From JAFDVL01 sp043775925 (GTDB lineage: Bacteria > Acidobacteriota > Blastocatellia > RBC074), in NCBI GenBank assembly GCA_043775925.1, contig JAYVRW010000170.1, forward strand, positions 8,243-72,242: a stretch of 64,000 nt of DNA, read 5' to 3'. The position numbers and the translations under genes were made by a program. Below are positions 1 through 8,984 of this stretch, piece by piece. The notes below the pieces were generated by a model, which was given only the letters and a program-made list of their open reading frames with translations, did not search any database and was not told the DNA's origin. How positions within the stretch are numbered: the stretch's first letter is position 1; the number at the start of each line of letters is the position of its first letter.

Positions 1-245
1 CGAAAAAAGCCGATGCGCTGTATGCCATCACTGCTGGTTGGCCTGGCAAACAACTCGTCCTGCGCAATATCAAAGCGCCTGCGAACGCCAAAGTAGAAAT
101 GCTCGGCATAGTGGGTTCGCTCAAGACTTCGCGCAAAGATGACATGCTCACGATCACTACGCCTGACCTTGGACCGGATCAAGCACCGAGTCAGCATGCC
201 TTTGTTTTCAAAATTAGTGGTGGAGAAGCGCTGCCAGAAAAATAA
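1..245 (+). CDS. alpha-L-fucosidase (GH29), C-terminal fragment
   Basis: This is the last 80 codons of a gene that begins before the window; the reading frame starts at base 3 and ends at TAA 243-245. The peptide contains YAITAGWPG near its start and later LGIVGSL and LTITTP. That order matches the C-terminal beta-sandwich of GH29 alpha-L-fucosidases, where a tyrosine-alanine-leucine-glycine-tryptophan-proline-like motif precedes the final strands. Such enzymes remove alpha-linked fucose from glycans and are usually exported. The catalytic (beta/alpha)8 domain is outside the window, so activity cannot be judged. The assignment rests on the short motif alone. Confidence 0.6.
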   Translation, partial: KKADALYAITAGWPGKQLVLRNIKAPANAKVEMLGIVGSLKTSRKDDMLTITTPDLGPDQAPSQHAFVFKISGGEALPEK

Positions 246-363
246 GATTATAAGCTTTGGAGCCTACAGTGAAAAATGCATCCTTCAATGGCTTGCAACT
301 ATGCCAATAAACTCCAATAATACTGAGATAAATCTTTCCCAAACTATTTTTCATTGAGGAACT

Positions 364-1134
364 ATGACCGAAAACCCCGTCAGTAAGTCGAATCCTGTGA
401 GTGAAGCGCTCACCTCCATCAACAGTCTCACCGACAAACAGCTTGAAGAAGTCGGTCGCTCGCTCAGTGTCGGTTCGCTGCAACGCCTCAACAGTAAATC
501 GTTAGGCACAAAAACGAAGGGCTTGATGAATAAGCTCTTCAATCTGATTCTGCTCTTCACCTTGGCTGCGGTGATCGCGGCGAGTTTTTCCTATTTCTTT
601 CTTAAATCAAATATTGCAGCGAGTGAGCGCAGCAACCCACAAGCCAGTTGGGGGTATTCTGTTGACCAGTACCGTTTTCGTGATCGGATGCGATTGAATC
701 TATGGAGTGATTCCAGCCTGTTCAGCGCTGCCAGTGATGCTACATTTGACTTGAATAATGTCAGTGTCAGCAAAATGGTCGAAGAGAGATGGCTGGATAA
801 TGGTCGCGCCGTCCATTTGAATTTACTGGTCAAATCGGGCGGTAAAGAACTTCCCGCAAAATTGATTTATGATTTTCAGCGCGGCGAAATGTATATGTCT
901 TCGCCTTTGGATTTATGGCGTGCGCCGAGTGAACCCAACAAAAATCTCAAGATGACAGAGGAGGAATTTCAATCGGTTTTGAATCGTCTGTCGGGACAAG
1001 TTGTAGCTCCGCCGCCTGCGCCTTCGGTGGCTCCAAGTGTAGCCGCCTCCATCGTGCCAACTGCTGCGCCGTCTCTGGCACCTTCAGTTATTGAAACCCC
1101 TGCGCCTTCTCCTGCAAAGGAAACTACGCAATGA
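364..1134 (+). CDS. Membrane protein of unknown function, Pro/Ala-rich tail
   Basis: The 256-residue protein is not recognised. Residues 1-55 are polar and would be cytoplasmic. One hydrophobic helix spans about 57-80, and a soluble domain of about 130 residues follows. From about residue 213 the chain becomes a Pro/Ala/Ser/Val-rich low-complexity tail, typical of a disordered periplasmic or wall-spanning extension. The start is supported by GAGGA four bases upstream. Its stop overlaps the purN start (ATGA), so the two are translationally coupled. The coupling says nothing clear about function, since purN is a housekeeping gene. Confidence 0.7.
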   Translation: MTENPVSKSNPVSEALTSINSLTDKQLEEVGRSLSVGSLQRLNSKSLGTKTKGLMNKLFNLILLFTLAAVIAASFSYFFLKSNIAASERSNPQASWGYSVDQYRFRDRMRLNLWSDSSLFSAASDATFDLNNVSVSKMVEERWLDNGRAVHLNLLVKSGGKELPAKLIYDFQRGEMYMSSPLDLWRAPSEPNKNLKMTEEEFQSVLNRLSGQVVAPPPAPSVAPSVAASIVPTAAPSLAPSVIETPAPSPAKETTQ

Positions 1135-1727
1135 AAAAAATTGGCGTATTAATTTCCGGGCGCGGCTCGAACATGTTGGCGCTGGCTGATGCTATTAACG
1201 AAGGTCGCATTGCAGAGGCTGAAATTGCTGTGGTCATCAGCAATACTGCGGAGGCGGGCGGTTTAGCGAAAGCGCAGGAACGCGGTATCGCTACGGCGGT
1301 GTTGGATCATCGTGGCAAAAAGCGCGAAGAACATGACCGCGCAATGGCAGCAGAGCTTCGCAAATATGACGTAGATTTGGTTTGCCTCGCGGGTTATATG
1401 CGCTTGCTTTCGCCCTGGTTCATCCGCGAATTTCCCAATCGTATTTTAAATATTCACCCCTCATTGTTGCCCGCGTTTCCAGGCTTGGAGGCACAAAGAC
1501 AAGCAGTCGAGTATGGCGTGAAAATTACAGGTTGCACGGTGCATTTTGTAGATGAAGAACTCGATCACGGCGCAATCATCAAGCAAGCGGTTGTTCCCGT
1601 TTTGTCCGGCGATGACGACCATTCTTTAGCGCAACGTATCTTGGTAGAAGAGCATAAAATTTATGCTGAAGCCGTGAATATGGTGCTGCGTGGAGCCTTC
1701 AAAATTGACGGGCGCAAAATTAGCTAA
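1131..1727 (+). CDS. purN: Phosphoribosylglycinamide formyltransferase PurN
   Basis: PurN transfers a formyl group from 10-formyltetrahydrofolate to glycinamide ribonucleotide, the third step of purine synthesis, in the cytoplasm. The 198-residue length is normal. The N-terminal phosphate-binding loop reads ISGRGSNM (8-15). The catalytic residues expected for the family are visible: Asn107 and His109 in NIHPSLLP, and Asp145 in LDHGAI. The folate-site stretch ITGCTVHFVD lies between them. Its ATG overlaps the stop of the upstream membrane-protein gene by four bases. No intrinsic terminator is evident directly after it. Confidence 0.95.
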   Translation: MKKIGVLISGRGSNMLALADAINEGRIAEAEIAVVISNTAEAGGLAKAQERGIATAVLDHRGKKREEHDRAMAAELRKYDVDLVCLAGYMRLLSPWFIREFPNRILNIHPSLLPAFPGLEAQRQAVEYGVKITGCTVHFVDEELDHGAIIKQAVVPVLSGDDDHSLAQRILVEEHKIYAEAVNMVLRGAFKIDGRKIS

Positions 1728-2041
1728 GAAAATTTACGCCGCCTGACTTTATTTCTTACCTGAAGCAGAAAATACGCTGGTTGCAATAGCAATCTGACCA
1801 TGCTACACATGCATTCCCCTGTAATTAAATATAAATTAAGTCTAAGCCCTAATCAGTTGAATGTTTCCTCTCACCCTCCGACTAACGGCACTGCGCCCGA
1901 AGTTCAAATTCCTGGCTGTGCATCCGGCTTTATCCCGTATTACCGTAGCACACTACAATTTCTATTTTGGCAAATGCTAAATAAGGCATTTGTCTAAGTT
2001 GCAACCCTGCGGCTTAATTAATCCCAGTCTAGGAGCAGTAA
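1728..2041. other. Intergenic region, 314 bp
   Basis: No convincing gene lies here. A 65-codon open frame at 1800-1997 has no ribosome binding site and a low-complexity product. A small inverted repeat (CAAATGC at 1971-1977, GCATTTG at 1986-1992) lies 50 bases before the next start. The AGGAG at 2031-2035 is the ribosome binding site of the CAP-domain gene. A promoter for that gene is presumably here, but no clear -35/-10 pair was found. Confidence 0.5.
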
Positions 2042-3082
2042 ATGAGATTTAAAGCATTTAAGGCACAAGTGTGTGCTAATCAACACCTGCGGTTTTCCCT
2101 TATCATTTTTCTCTGTGCCTTTGCACTCAGCTATAGTTTTATTTTCCCCACACCACAGCACGCCCAAGCAACCACTACGCTTGATGTCGAAGAACAAGCA
2201 TTTCTCACTCTCATTAATAATTATCGCCAGCAAAACGGCTTGTCATTGCTACAAGCATCAGTGACTTTAACCAATGCGTCCAAATGGATGAGCGCTGACA
2301 TGGTCGCGAAAAATTATTTCAACCATACAGATAGTTTGGGACGCGATCCGTTTGTACGCATGGGAAGCTTTGGTTACAACTTCAACACGTATAAAGGCGA
2401 GAACATTGCAGCGGGTTACAGTGACGCTGCCAGCACATTCAATCAGTGGAAAAATTCGGCAGGACACAACGCCAATATGCTGGATCCAAATTACAAAGTG
2501 GTCGGCATCGGGCGCGTCGCCAACACAGCAGCAACGTACTGTTATTATTGGACAACTGATTTTGGCGGCTATGTGGATCAGGTTATTTCTCCAACGGGAA
2601 ATCCCACTCCCACCCCAATCCCAACACCGACACCGACTCCAGCGCCTGTCACTGTTGCCATTCTCAATCCGAGTTTTGAAAATGGAATAACAAGTTGGAC
2701 GCCGAGTGGTTATGTTTATCGTACGACGAGTTATGTGACGAACGGATCATACGCGGCATTGCTCTATGCAAATACGGGTAACTCGTCGTTTATTTCCCAA
2801 TGGTTACAACTGACCGCCGGAGCCACTTATGAAATAAGCGGTGACTTTCGCAACGATCCACGCAATGCTGCAATATTAGGCGTGAAATGGGAAAATAATG
2901 CTGCCGGGCCTCTGGTGCAATACAACCCAGCCGTAAGCGCCGGACAGGGACAGACCTTAAAGGTACGCTTCACGGTGCCTGACGGAAGCGGCAAAGTCAG
3001 CGTGTATATCAAGGCGACGGGAAGTTCTATGAACTTTTACTGGTCAGTCGTAGATAATTTAACGATTGTGCGTGTGAATTAG
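2042..3082 (+). CDS. Secreted CAP (SCP/PR-1) domain protein with jelly-roll C-terminus
   Basis: The 346-residue protein has a basic N-terminus and hydrophobic signal segment (about 17-35). A CAP domain spans about 48-180. The conserved CAP residues are present: His95 in YFNHTD, Glu120 in KGENIA and His142 in SAGHNANML. A TPTP-rich linker (about 187-203) leads to a beta-sandwich starting ILNPSFENG at 208. That opening is typical of CenC-like carbohydrate-binding modules. The likely role is an exported, glycan-targeted protein. CAP proteins have varied functions, so none is assigned. The start is fixed by AGGAG seven bases upstream. Confidence 0.85.
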   Translation: MRFKAFKAQVCANQHLRFSLIIFLCAFALSYSFIFPTPQHAQATTTLDVEEQAFLTLINNYRQQNGLSLLQASVTLTNASKWMSADMVAKNYFNHTDSLGRDPFVRMGSFGYNFNTYKGENIAAGYSDAASTFNQWKNSAGHNANMLDPNYKVVGIGRVANTAATYCYYWTTDFGGYVDQVISPTGNPTPTPIPTPTPTPAPVTVAILNPSFENGITSWTPSGYVYRTTSYVTNGSYAALLYANTGNSSFISQWLQLTAGATYEISGDFRNDPRNAAILGVKWENNAAGPLVQYNPAVSAGQGQTLKVRFTVPDGSGKVSVYIKATGSSMNFYWSVVDNLTIVRVN

Positions 3083-3107
3083 TAGCTCTGCTCATCTGCA
3101 CAAAAAA

Positions 3108-3147
3108 GAGCCTGCTGGCATTTATCGCGAGCAGGCTCTGATTTTTC
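3108..3147. terminator. Bidirectional rho-independent terminator
   Basis: A perfect 9-bp stem (GAGCCTGCT 3108-3116 and AGCAGGCTC 3130-3138) with a 13-nt loop lies between two convergent genes. On the plus strand it is followed by TGATTTTTC. On the minus strand it is followed by six consecutive T. It can therefore end both the CAP-domain transcript and the polysaccharide operon. Confidence 0.85.
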
Positions 3148-3167
3148 TTCAAGATTGAACGTTAATT

Positions 3168-4454
3168 TTACGCGAGGCTGGAATCTGCCGAGCGAACTTC
3201 AATCGTTTCAGTCGGTGGCAGCAAACGCCATTGTTGCGGTGTATAGAACATCCCGCGCACAGATTTTCCAGGCAGCACTTTCAGGATGTACTGACGCGGT
3301 TTCAAATCATACGGCGCAACGGAACCGCGCTTACTGAAGATGCCGTCTACTTTATAGATTCCCGGCGTTAATCCGAATTCGCTGCAATCGAATTCAATAA
3401 TGCCTTCGTCGGGCAACACTCCAATTTCCGGGCCGTTAATTGCTGTGGTCAAGTGCGAATACAAACGATCATCCGGTGAGTAGAAGAGCATTTCAAAAAT
3501 CGGGTCTTGGATGGCGCTGTAGGTTTTGTAATGAATCCGCGCAATCAATTTATCCCCAGTCGAAATGGTATCCGTTTCCTGTCCATCGCCGTTGTGGAAT
3601 TTCACGCTGATAATTTCAGCGTCCTGACCATATAATGAAGTCTTCGTTTCAATCGCTAAGCCGGTATTATTCTGCGCGATTTGTGCAGTTGATTTTTTCG
3701 CAAACAACACTTCATTGTAATAAACGCTAATTACTTCCTGGGGCTTACCGCTGGCACGAACTTCGCCTTTTGACAGGAAGACTACGCGATCACAGAGACG
3801 CTCAACGGCAGGCATATCGTGCGAGACGAAAGCGATGGTCATTCCGTCACGTCGCAGTTCTTCGATACGCTGCTGACATTTGCTTTGGAAATTCGCGTCA
3901 CCGACGGCGAGGACTTCATCAACTAATAAAACGGAAGGATGGATATGCGCGGCGACGGCAAATCCTAAACGAACATACATGCCCGAAGAGTAGCGTTTGA
4001 CAGGTGTATCAATGAATTTTTCCATTTCGGAAAACGCGACGATCTGATCAAATTTTTTGGCAACTTCGGCTTTCTTCATGCCCATAATTGAGCCGTAAAG
4101 AAAAATATTTTCGCGTCCTGTTAATTCAGGATGGAAGCCTGCACCGACTTCAATCAACGAAGCCACGGAACCGTTGACTTCGATTTTGCCTTCGGAAGGA
4201 TAAATAATTCGCGCCAGCAATTTTAGTAATGTACTTTTCCCTGAGCCATTCGGACCAATAAATCCAATGGTTTCGCCACGTTTGATTTGTAAATCTACCT
4301 CTTTCAGCGCGAAAAATTCATCGCTTCCGGCTAAGCCTCTGGAGCTTGGCAACAGGTTTTTGGTCACCCGCGCCAATTCTTCACGAATAGATTTTGAACC
4401 CAAGCGGCTGAGGCGATATTTTTTGGAAACTCGATCTAAGACAACAATACTCAT
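3168..4454 (-). CDS. Polysaccharide ABC exporter ATP-binding protein, Wzt-like
   Basis: This is the ATPase of an exporter for lipid-linked polysaccharide (Wzt/TagH type). The 428-residue form starts MSIVVLDRVSKKYRL at 4454. Walker A is GPNGSGKST (67-75), the signature is YSSGMYVRLGF, and Walker B is VLLVDEVLAVGD. After the nucleotide-binding domain, residues from about 250 form a beta-rich extension like the Wzt C-terminal domain that recognises glycan ends. A longer open frame reaches 4634, but its extra 60 residues translate an intergenic repeat and overlap the upstream gene, so that start is rejected. The partner permease is immediately upstream. Confidence 0.9.
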   Translation of the reverse strand: MSIVVLDRVSKKYRLSRLGSKSIREELARVTKNLLPSSRGLAGSDEFFALKEVDLQIKRGETIGFIGPNGSGKSTLLKLLARIIYPSEGKIEVNGSVASLIEVGAGFHPELTGRENIFLYGSIMGMKKAEVAKKFDQIVAFSEMEKFIDTPVKRYSSGMYVRLGFAVAAHIHPSVLLVDEVLAVGDANFQSKCQQRIEELRRDGMTIAFVSHDMPAVERLCDRVVFLSKGEVRASGKPQEVISVYYNEVLFAKKSTAQIAQNNTGLAIETKTSLYGQDAEIISVKFHNGDGQETDTISTGDKLIARIHYKTYSAIQDPIFEMLFYSPDDRLYSHLTTAINGPEIGVLPDEGIIEFDCSEFGLTPGIYKVDGIFSKRGSVAPYDLKPRQYILKVLPGKSVRGMFYTPQQWRLLPPTETIEVRSADSSLA

Positions 4455-4460
4455 AAAACT

Positions 4461-4538
4461 GTTTCGAGTTTCGAGTTTTGGGTTTCGAGTTATGAGAGAC
4501 CTTCTTACCTCGAAACTCGAAATCCGAAAACCCGAAAC
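4461..4538. repeat. Palindromic intergenic repeat, TTTCGAG/TTTCGGG family, copy 1
   Basis: The spacer between the permease and ATPase genes is almost wholly an imperfect inverted repeat. Its left arm is built of GTTTCGAG and GGGTTTCGAG units. Its right arm contains CTCGAAACTCGAAA and AACCCGAAAC, the reverse complement. The related copy is at 30019-30077. It ends seven bases before the ATPase start codon, on the minus strand, and leaves no Shine-Dalgarno sequence there. Confidence 0.8.
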
Positions 4539-4542
4539 TAAT

Positions 4543-5466
4543 TTAAACCAGATCTGCGAACTCGCGTTCCAGATGTTTGAAATATTTATACGAACCCCAG
4601 AGTAGGAACAGTGAAATCGCTGTCGCGATTCCAAGTAATTTCAGGTCGGGAGTTAAACCCTGTACGACGCACTTGCGATAACTGTCAATAATCACAGCCA
4701 TCGGATTTAGCGTCATATAGGCGGTATAAAGCGCTTCGCTTTTGTCTCTGACACGCGAGGCTGGGTACAAAATCGGAGTGGCAAACATCCAGATTTGAAT
4801 GACCAGTGGCATCGCATAGCGAACGTCACGATACAGTACGGTGAAGGCTGACAGCAAAAATCCCATGCCAACTGTAAAGATTAACTGGATTAGCATGACT
4901 GGAACGATAAAAATGACGTTCCAATTAATCGTGACCTGATCGTGATAGAAAATCAGCAACCCGATAAAAATTACCGATGCCACGAGAAAGTCAAAGAAAG
5001 CCGCCAGCACACAAGACAGTGGAATAATTTCACGCGGGAAATAAATCTTGGTGATGATGTAAGAATTCGTAATCAGGCTGGGAATAGCAAACGACATGGA
5101 AGTCGAAAAGAACGTCCACGCCAATAATCCCGTGTAGGAAAATAACGCGTAAGGCATTCCGGTATCGCCCTTCATTCCGGCAAAATACGAAAAGAACAAG
5201 CCAAACACCAGCATCAGCGAAAGTGGTTGCAAGACTGCCCACACTGCGCCCAGCGCCGTTTGTTTATAGCGAATTTTTAATTCACGTTCCGTTACTAATT
5301 GCAGCAACTCGCGGTGATTAATCAATTCTTTGAGATGGGAAAAAGTGCTATTACTCCACTCAACTTGTCCCTTTAACTCCTGATCCGAATGCTCGATGTC
5401 GTGAGGTGGGGGGGTAGTGAGGAGAGCCTCTGATGTGACTTTGTTGTCAACTGCTGTAGCAGGCAT
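4543..5466 (-). CDS. Polysaccharide ABC exporter permease, Wzm-like
   Basis: This is the membrane subunit of an ABC-2 type polysaccharide exporter. The chosen start gives 307 residues, beginning MPATAVDNK. A cytoplasmic segment with ELKIRYKQTALG and AVWAVLQPL precedes about six hydrophobic helices, as in Wzm/TagG/KpsM proteins. The tail LEREFADLV closes the chain. Upstream in-frame codons reach 5667 but overlap the preceding glycosyltransferase and look noncoding. A GGAG lies about 15 bases before the chosen ATG, somewhat far. The downstream gene encodes its ATPase. Confidence 0.9.
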   Translation of the reverse strand: MPATAVDNKVTSEALLTTPPPHDIEHSDQELKGQVEWSNSTFSHLKELINHRELLQLVTERELKIRYKQTALGAVWAVLQPLSLMLVFGLFFSYFAGMKGDTGMPYALFSYTGLLAWTFFSTSMSFAIPSLITNSYIITKIYFPREIIPLSCVLAAFFDFLVASVIFIGLLIFYHDQVTINWNVIFIVPVMLIQLIFTVGMGFLLSAFTVLYRDVRYAMPLVIQIWMFATPILYPASRVRDKSEALYTAYMTLNPMAVIIDSYRKCVVQGLTPDLKLLGIATAISLFLLWGSYKYFKHLEREFADLV

Positions 5467-5590
5467 ATCTATATTTTCAAACTCCTGTTTCCTTGCTAAT
5501 GCGACCAGGCAATGTAGCAGTGAGCTTTTAGCGACTAATGAGGGGAGATGATTCGGCTCGCTTTCGCTCAAGAAATGGTACCGAATACAA

Positions 5591-6895
5591 CTAAATTTTT
5601 GTTCGACTTTCAGACGGCTGGTTTTCCTGCCAAGCCTGAGTTTCTGCATCGGGGACACCGACACCATTCAATAATCGGACACCTTTTAAGGGAGCCAGTC
5701 GTTCATAAATCTCAGCATATTTAATCGCAATTTGCGACCAATCACGCTGCTTGACGATTTGTGCTCGCGCCCGTTTACCTAATTCTTTGCGCTCAATTGG
5801 ATTGTTCACCAATTGCGAAATCCGTGCGCCTAAAGCAATTTTATCATCAGTCTCGACAACGAAGCCAGTTTTGTTGTGACGGAGTAATTCAGCCATCCCT
5901 CCAACATTGCTACCAATCACAGCGCATTCCATCGCCATCGCTTCCAGCGGTCTGATCGAAGTCGTTAATTCCGTCATCCGCGTACTCAACCGAGGGTAAA
6001 CACAAATATCAATGACCGAGTAATAACGCAGGATTTCTTCCTGCTCAATGCGTCCGGTGAAGACAAAATGCTCATTCCATTCACGAGGAATTTTAGTCCG
6101 CAACACCGCCTCCGTCTCACCTGACCCGGCGAGAATCAATTTGATGTCACGCCGCTCGCGTAACAAATAATTCATCGCCTGAATTAATCTTTCAAGACCT
6201 TCGTACTTATAAAAAGAACCAATGAAACCGATGACGGTTTTGCCTCGCAGTTGATGTTTTTCAATCAGCTCTATGTCCGGTGGGCGAGGACTAAAAACCT
6301 GTGTATCTACGCCTTCGGGAACTTCCAGTAATTTTTTTGCCGAGAAGCCGCGCGCCATCAACTCACTACGCATTGAATTTGAGGTCAGAATAGTCAGATC
6401 AGCTTCTTTAATAGCTCGTTCTTCCATCCATCGGGCAAATCTATACCGCGCACTATAGGGATTCGCCTGTCCACTATCCACAGCGGCATCCTGCTCATAG
6501 TAGCGTAGTTCGTAAATCCACGGCTTTTTCAAATAACGTGCGGCTCGCCGCGTCGCCAATCCATTCAGAGCCGGCGAATGGGCATGAATCAAATCTGCCT
6601 CGCAATCACGTGCGACTTTGACGATCCGCTTAGCTAAGGCCGCGAGATAAGCTTCGTGGCGTAACAATGGCACGAAGCGAGGTTGCGGCAAAAAATAAAA
6701 TGAAGGCCAACTAGAGCGATGATGCTGAACTCCCTGAAGAATTTCAAAATCTTCGCCCGGACTTTCATGACTCGGTGACGTTAATACCACCGGATTCAAC
6801 CCCATCTGACGCTGGTTAGAAATAACGTAGCTGCTGCGAAAACTGTACGCACTCAAATAGGGCAGTGAATGATCTAAAACGTGGAGCACTCTCAT
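5591..6895 (-). CDS. Glycosyltransferase, GT4 type, exosortase-associated (Daro_2409-like)
   Basis: The 434-residue GT-B glycosyltransferase opens MRVLHVLDHSLP. That opening, with following FRSSYVI and LTSPSHE, resembles the exosortase A-associated family TIGR04063. The C-terminal Rossmann half has GFIGSFYKYEGLERL and the nucleotide-sugar site EAMAMECAVIGSNVGG. It should add a sugar to a polysaccharide repeat unit at the inner membrane. Neighbours on both sides are a FemAB-like protein and an ABC exporter in the same direction. The donor sugar cannot be read from sequence. Confidence 0.85.
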   Translation of the reverse strand: MRVLHVLDHSLPYLSAYSFRSSYVISNQRQMGLNPVVLTSPSHESPGEDFEILQGVQHHRSSWPSFYFLPQPRFVPLLRHEAYLAALAKRIVKVARDCEADLIHAHSPALNGLATRRAARYLKKPWIYELRYYEQDAAVDSGQANPYSARYRFARWMEERAIKEADLTILTSNSMRSELMARGFSAKKLLEVPEGVDTQVFSPRPPDIELIEKHQLRGKTVIGFIGSFYKYEGLERLIQAMNYLLRERRDIKLILAGSGETEAVLRTKIPREWNEHFVFTGRIEQEEILRYYSVIDICVYPRLSTRMTELTTSIRPLEAMAMECAVIGSNVGGMAELLRHNKTGFVVETDDKIALGARISQLVNNPIERKELGKRARAQIVKQRDWSQIAIKYAEIYERLAPLKGVRLLNGVGVPDAETQAWQENQPSESRTKI

Positions 6896-6997
6896 TGCTT
6901 TTGTGGTTAGCTTAAAAAAGACACTTTGGTACGGGGAATCAGTAAGATTGGGGATTTAAGCTGTTACTGCGCAATTATTAACACCCTCACCCTTTCC

Positions 6998-8092
6998 TTA
7001 CGGAAAATTCTTAACCAGTGCTGGACCAATAATTTTTGTTACTCCGAAAGGTAACTTTTTCCAAAGATTAATCATCATTTCATATTTTGGATTCGTCGGA
7101 TTCAGATTCGGCATTTCCTGTGCTTTGACGAGGTAAAATTGATAGGGTAAAGCTTTCATTTCCATCCCCCATCCGCGTTTGAATTCAAACGCTCCGGTCC
7201 CATTTTTGCTGCGCCCGAAATCGAAGCGAGTGTACCCGCGTTGAGCCGCCGATTGCATCAATGCCCAGTACATATAATTGTTGATACCAGCACGATAAAA
7301 TTCACCGTAAGCACCTCCGTAGTAAGGCATTACGGTATCACGGAAGTAGAAATTCAAGACCCCACCTGCGACTTTGTCGCCCTGTCGAATCAGGAGAATA
7401 TCACTTTCGTTCGGAAACTCACACAAAAACGTGGCAAATAATTTTTTGGGGAAAACCGGAGTGCCAAGATGATGCACACTGGTAGCATAGACTTCGTAGA
7501 ATTCATCCAATAATTCTTCACGCCCCAACTGAGCCGTTAGCTCATTTTTGATTCCTTTACGAATCATGGTTCTGATGTCGCGTGGAAAAGTTTTCATGAG
7601 AGCTTCTTCGTCAGTCGAAATCGGATGTGCAAAAGTGAAATATAAATCTTTACGATGTAAGTCAGGGTCTACAGATTCGGTTTCAAAGGCATTGCGTAGT
7701 TCAAGAAAATCCACTTGTAAACTGGTCGCAATTTTTTTTGCTTCAGCGATTAAGGCTTCGGCAGAAGCCTGGTCTTTCGCCACGGCTCCACCGTAAACGG
7801 CATTTGGCGATGAAACCAACATTGAACCGAACAGGCGACTTTTAACATGAAAAAGCGGCAAAATGCCTGTGATTTCAGACCCGCGTTCAGCGAGCAAATG
7901 ATAGGCCGAATGCTTCCAGACGCTTGCCACGACGCGCGCCCACCCGCTTTGATGACAAAAGGTCGCCGCCGCTTCGCTTGCCACGAGAGCATCCCAGGCC
8001 AGAACATCCTGAGCCTGAAATGCACGAACCTTCACTGTATGTAATTGAGCTGAGTTGACCGATGCCACGATCTGCGCAGTTGCTGATTCCAC
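6998..8092 (-). CDS. FemAB-like protein, XrtA/PEP-CTERM system type
   Basis: The 364-residue protein has the two-lobed GNAT-like fold of FemAB proteins. Features include WDALVAS near residue 33, a central YYGGAYGEFYRAGINNYMYW segment, and RFDFGRSKNGTGAFEFKR. These match the exosortase-associated FemAB family (TIGR03019 type). Its role in these clusters is presumed to be aminoacyl or acyl transfer to a surface polymer, but this is not established. Translation starts at GTG 8092, supported by AGGA eleven bases upstream. It lies 13 bp after the deacetylase gene and so is in the same operon. Confidence 0.8.
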   Translation of the reverse strand: MESATAQIVASVNSAQLHTVKVRAFQAQDVLAWDALVASEAAATFCHQSGWARVVASVWKHSAYHLLAERGSEITGILPLFHVKSRLFGSMLVSSPNAVYGGAVAKDQASAEALIAEAKKIATSLQVDFLELRNAFETESVDPDLHRKDLYFTFAHPISTDEEALMKTFPRDIRTMIRKGIKNELTAQLGREELLDEFYEVYATSVHHLGTPVFPKKLFATFLCEFPNESDILLIRQGDKVAGGVLNFYFRDTVMPYYGGAYGEFYRAGINNYMYWALMQSAAQRGYTRFDFGRSKNGTGAFEFKRGWGMEMKALPYQFYLVKAQEMPNLNPTNPKYEMMINLWKKLPFGVTKIIGPALVKNFP

Positions 8093-8105
8093 AATATTTC
8101 CTATT

Positions 8106-8984
8106 CTAATTCGTCGCCAGCGCTAGTGCTTGCAAGCCTAAATTCCGGTTCTCCAAGACCTGTCTGACGGGGGCGAAAGAAAAATCTTTCAGGAGTTGAT
8201 TCAGCCGGCTCTCAGTACGATTCAAATTCACCCGATGCCGCCAAATATTTAATTTAGTACCAGGAATTATAGGTTGTTCGGGATCAACTTCCCAGGGATG
8301 TAAAAAGAAAATCGCTGGTTCCGATTCACGCCGATGAAGTGTTTGCCACCCTAATTTGAAAAGCTTATACGGCAGCAACCGAAAATACCCGCCACCTGAA
8401 ATCGGAATATTCGTCCCACCTATTTGTACTGTCGAAGGAGGAAATTCAATAATTTCCCCGGCTGGACGATGTAGCACATGCGGGAATCTTTCAGCATCTG
8501 GAATGCCGTAGCGGTCATGTTTCGTCGGGAAAATAGATGAATCGTATTTGAAACCTTCTTCAATTAAAATATCCAAAGCCCACAAACTTTTTTCGGTAAT
8601 CGAATAGGTCGGCGCACGGTATCCAATAACCGGAGCACCAATTATCTCTTCCAGTAATTGCTTGGATTTTCTAAGATCTTCTCTGAATTCTTCAGGAGTT
8701 TGTTGGTAAATAAGGCGATGATGGAAACTGTGACAGGCAACTTCGTGCCCAGCGTTCGCAATTTGCTTAACCAGCTCAGGATGCATTTCAGCGACATAGC
8801 CCAAAATAAAAAAAGTCGCCTTGACATTATGACGCGCGAACATTTCCAATAATAAATTAGTATTTCGCTCGACCCGTGATTCCCACTTCGGCCAGTCTTC
8901 ACGACAGACCACCTGAGAAAAGGCTTCGACCTGATAATAATCTTCGACATCAACTGTTAGCGCGTTCAGCATTCCGTTATCCAT
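8106..8984 (-). CDS. Polysaccharide deacetylase, XrtA-associated, with DUF3473
   Basis: This NodB-fold deacetylase is about 292 residues long. The first motif TVDVEDYY carries the catalytic and metal Asp pair. HEVACHSFHHR supplies metal-binding histidines, and GYRAPTYS is the third motif. The C-terminal FFLHPWEVDPEQP belongs to the DUF3473 tail that marks exosortase-system deacetylases (TIGR03006). It likely removes N-acetyl groups from the exported polysaccharide. It is the first gene of the minus-strand operon. ATG 8984 is preferred, with AAGGG ending four bases upstream; GTG 8987 is the alternative. A TTGACT about 50 bases upstream may be a -35 element. Confidence 0.9.
   Translation of the reverse strand: MDNGMLNALTVDVEDYYQVEAFSQVVCREDWPKWESRVERNTNLLLEMFARHNVKATFFILGYVAEMHPELVKQIANAGHEVACHSFHHRLIYQQTPEEFREDLRKSKQLLEEIIGAPVIGYRAPTYSITEKSLWALDILIEEGFKYDSSIFPTKHDRYGIPDAERFPHVLHRPAGEIIEFPPSTVQIGGTNIPISGGGYFRLLPYKLFKLGWQTLHRRESEPAIFFLHPWEVDPEQPIIPGTKLNIWRHRVNLNRTESRLNQLLKDFSFAPVRQVLENRNLGLQALALATN

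Noticed and set aside
1800..1997. 65-codon open frame between purN and the CAP gene
   Set aside because: No ribosome binding site and a product with no recognisable features.
4455..4634. 60-residue N-terminal extension of the ABC ATPase
   Set aside because: It translates a palindromic repeat and overlaps the permease gene; the ATPase family begins at residue 61.
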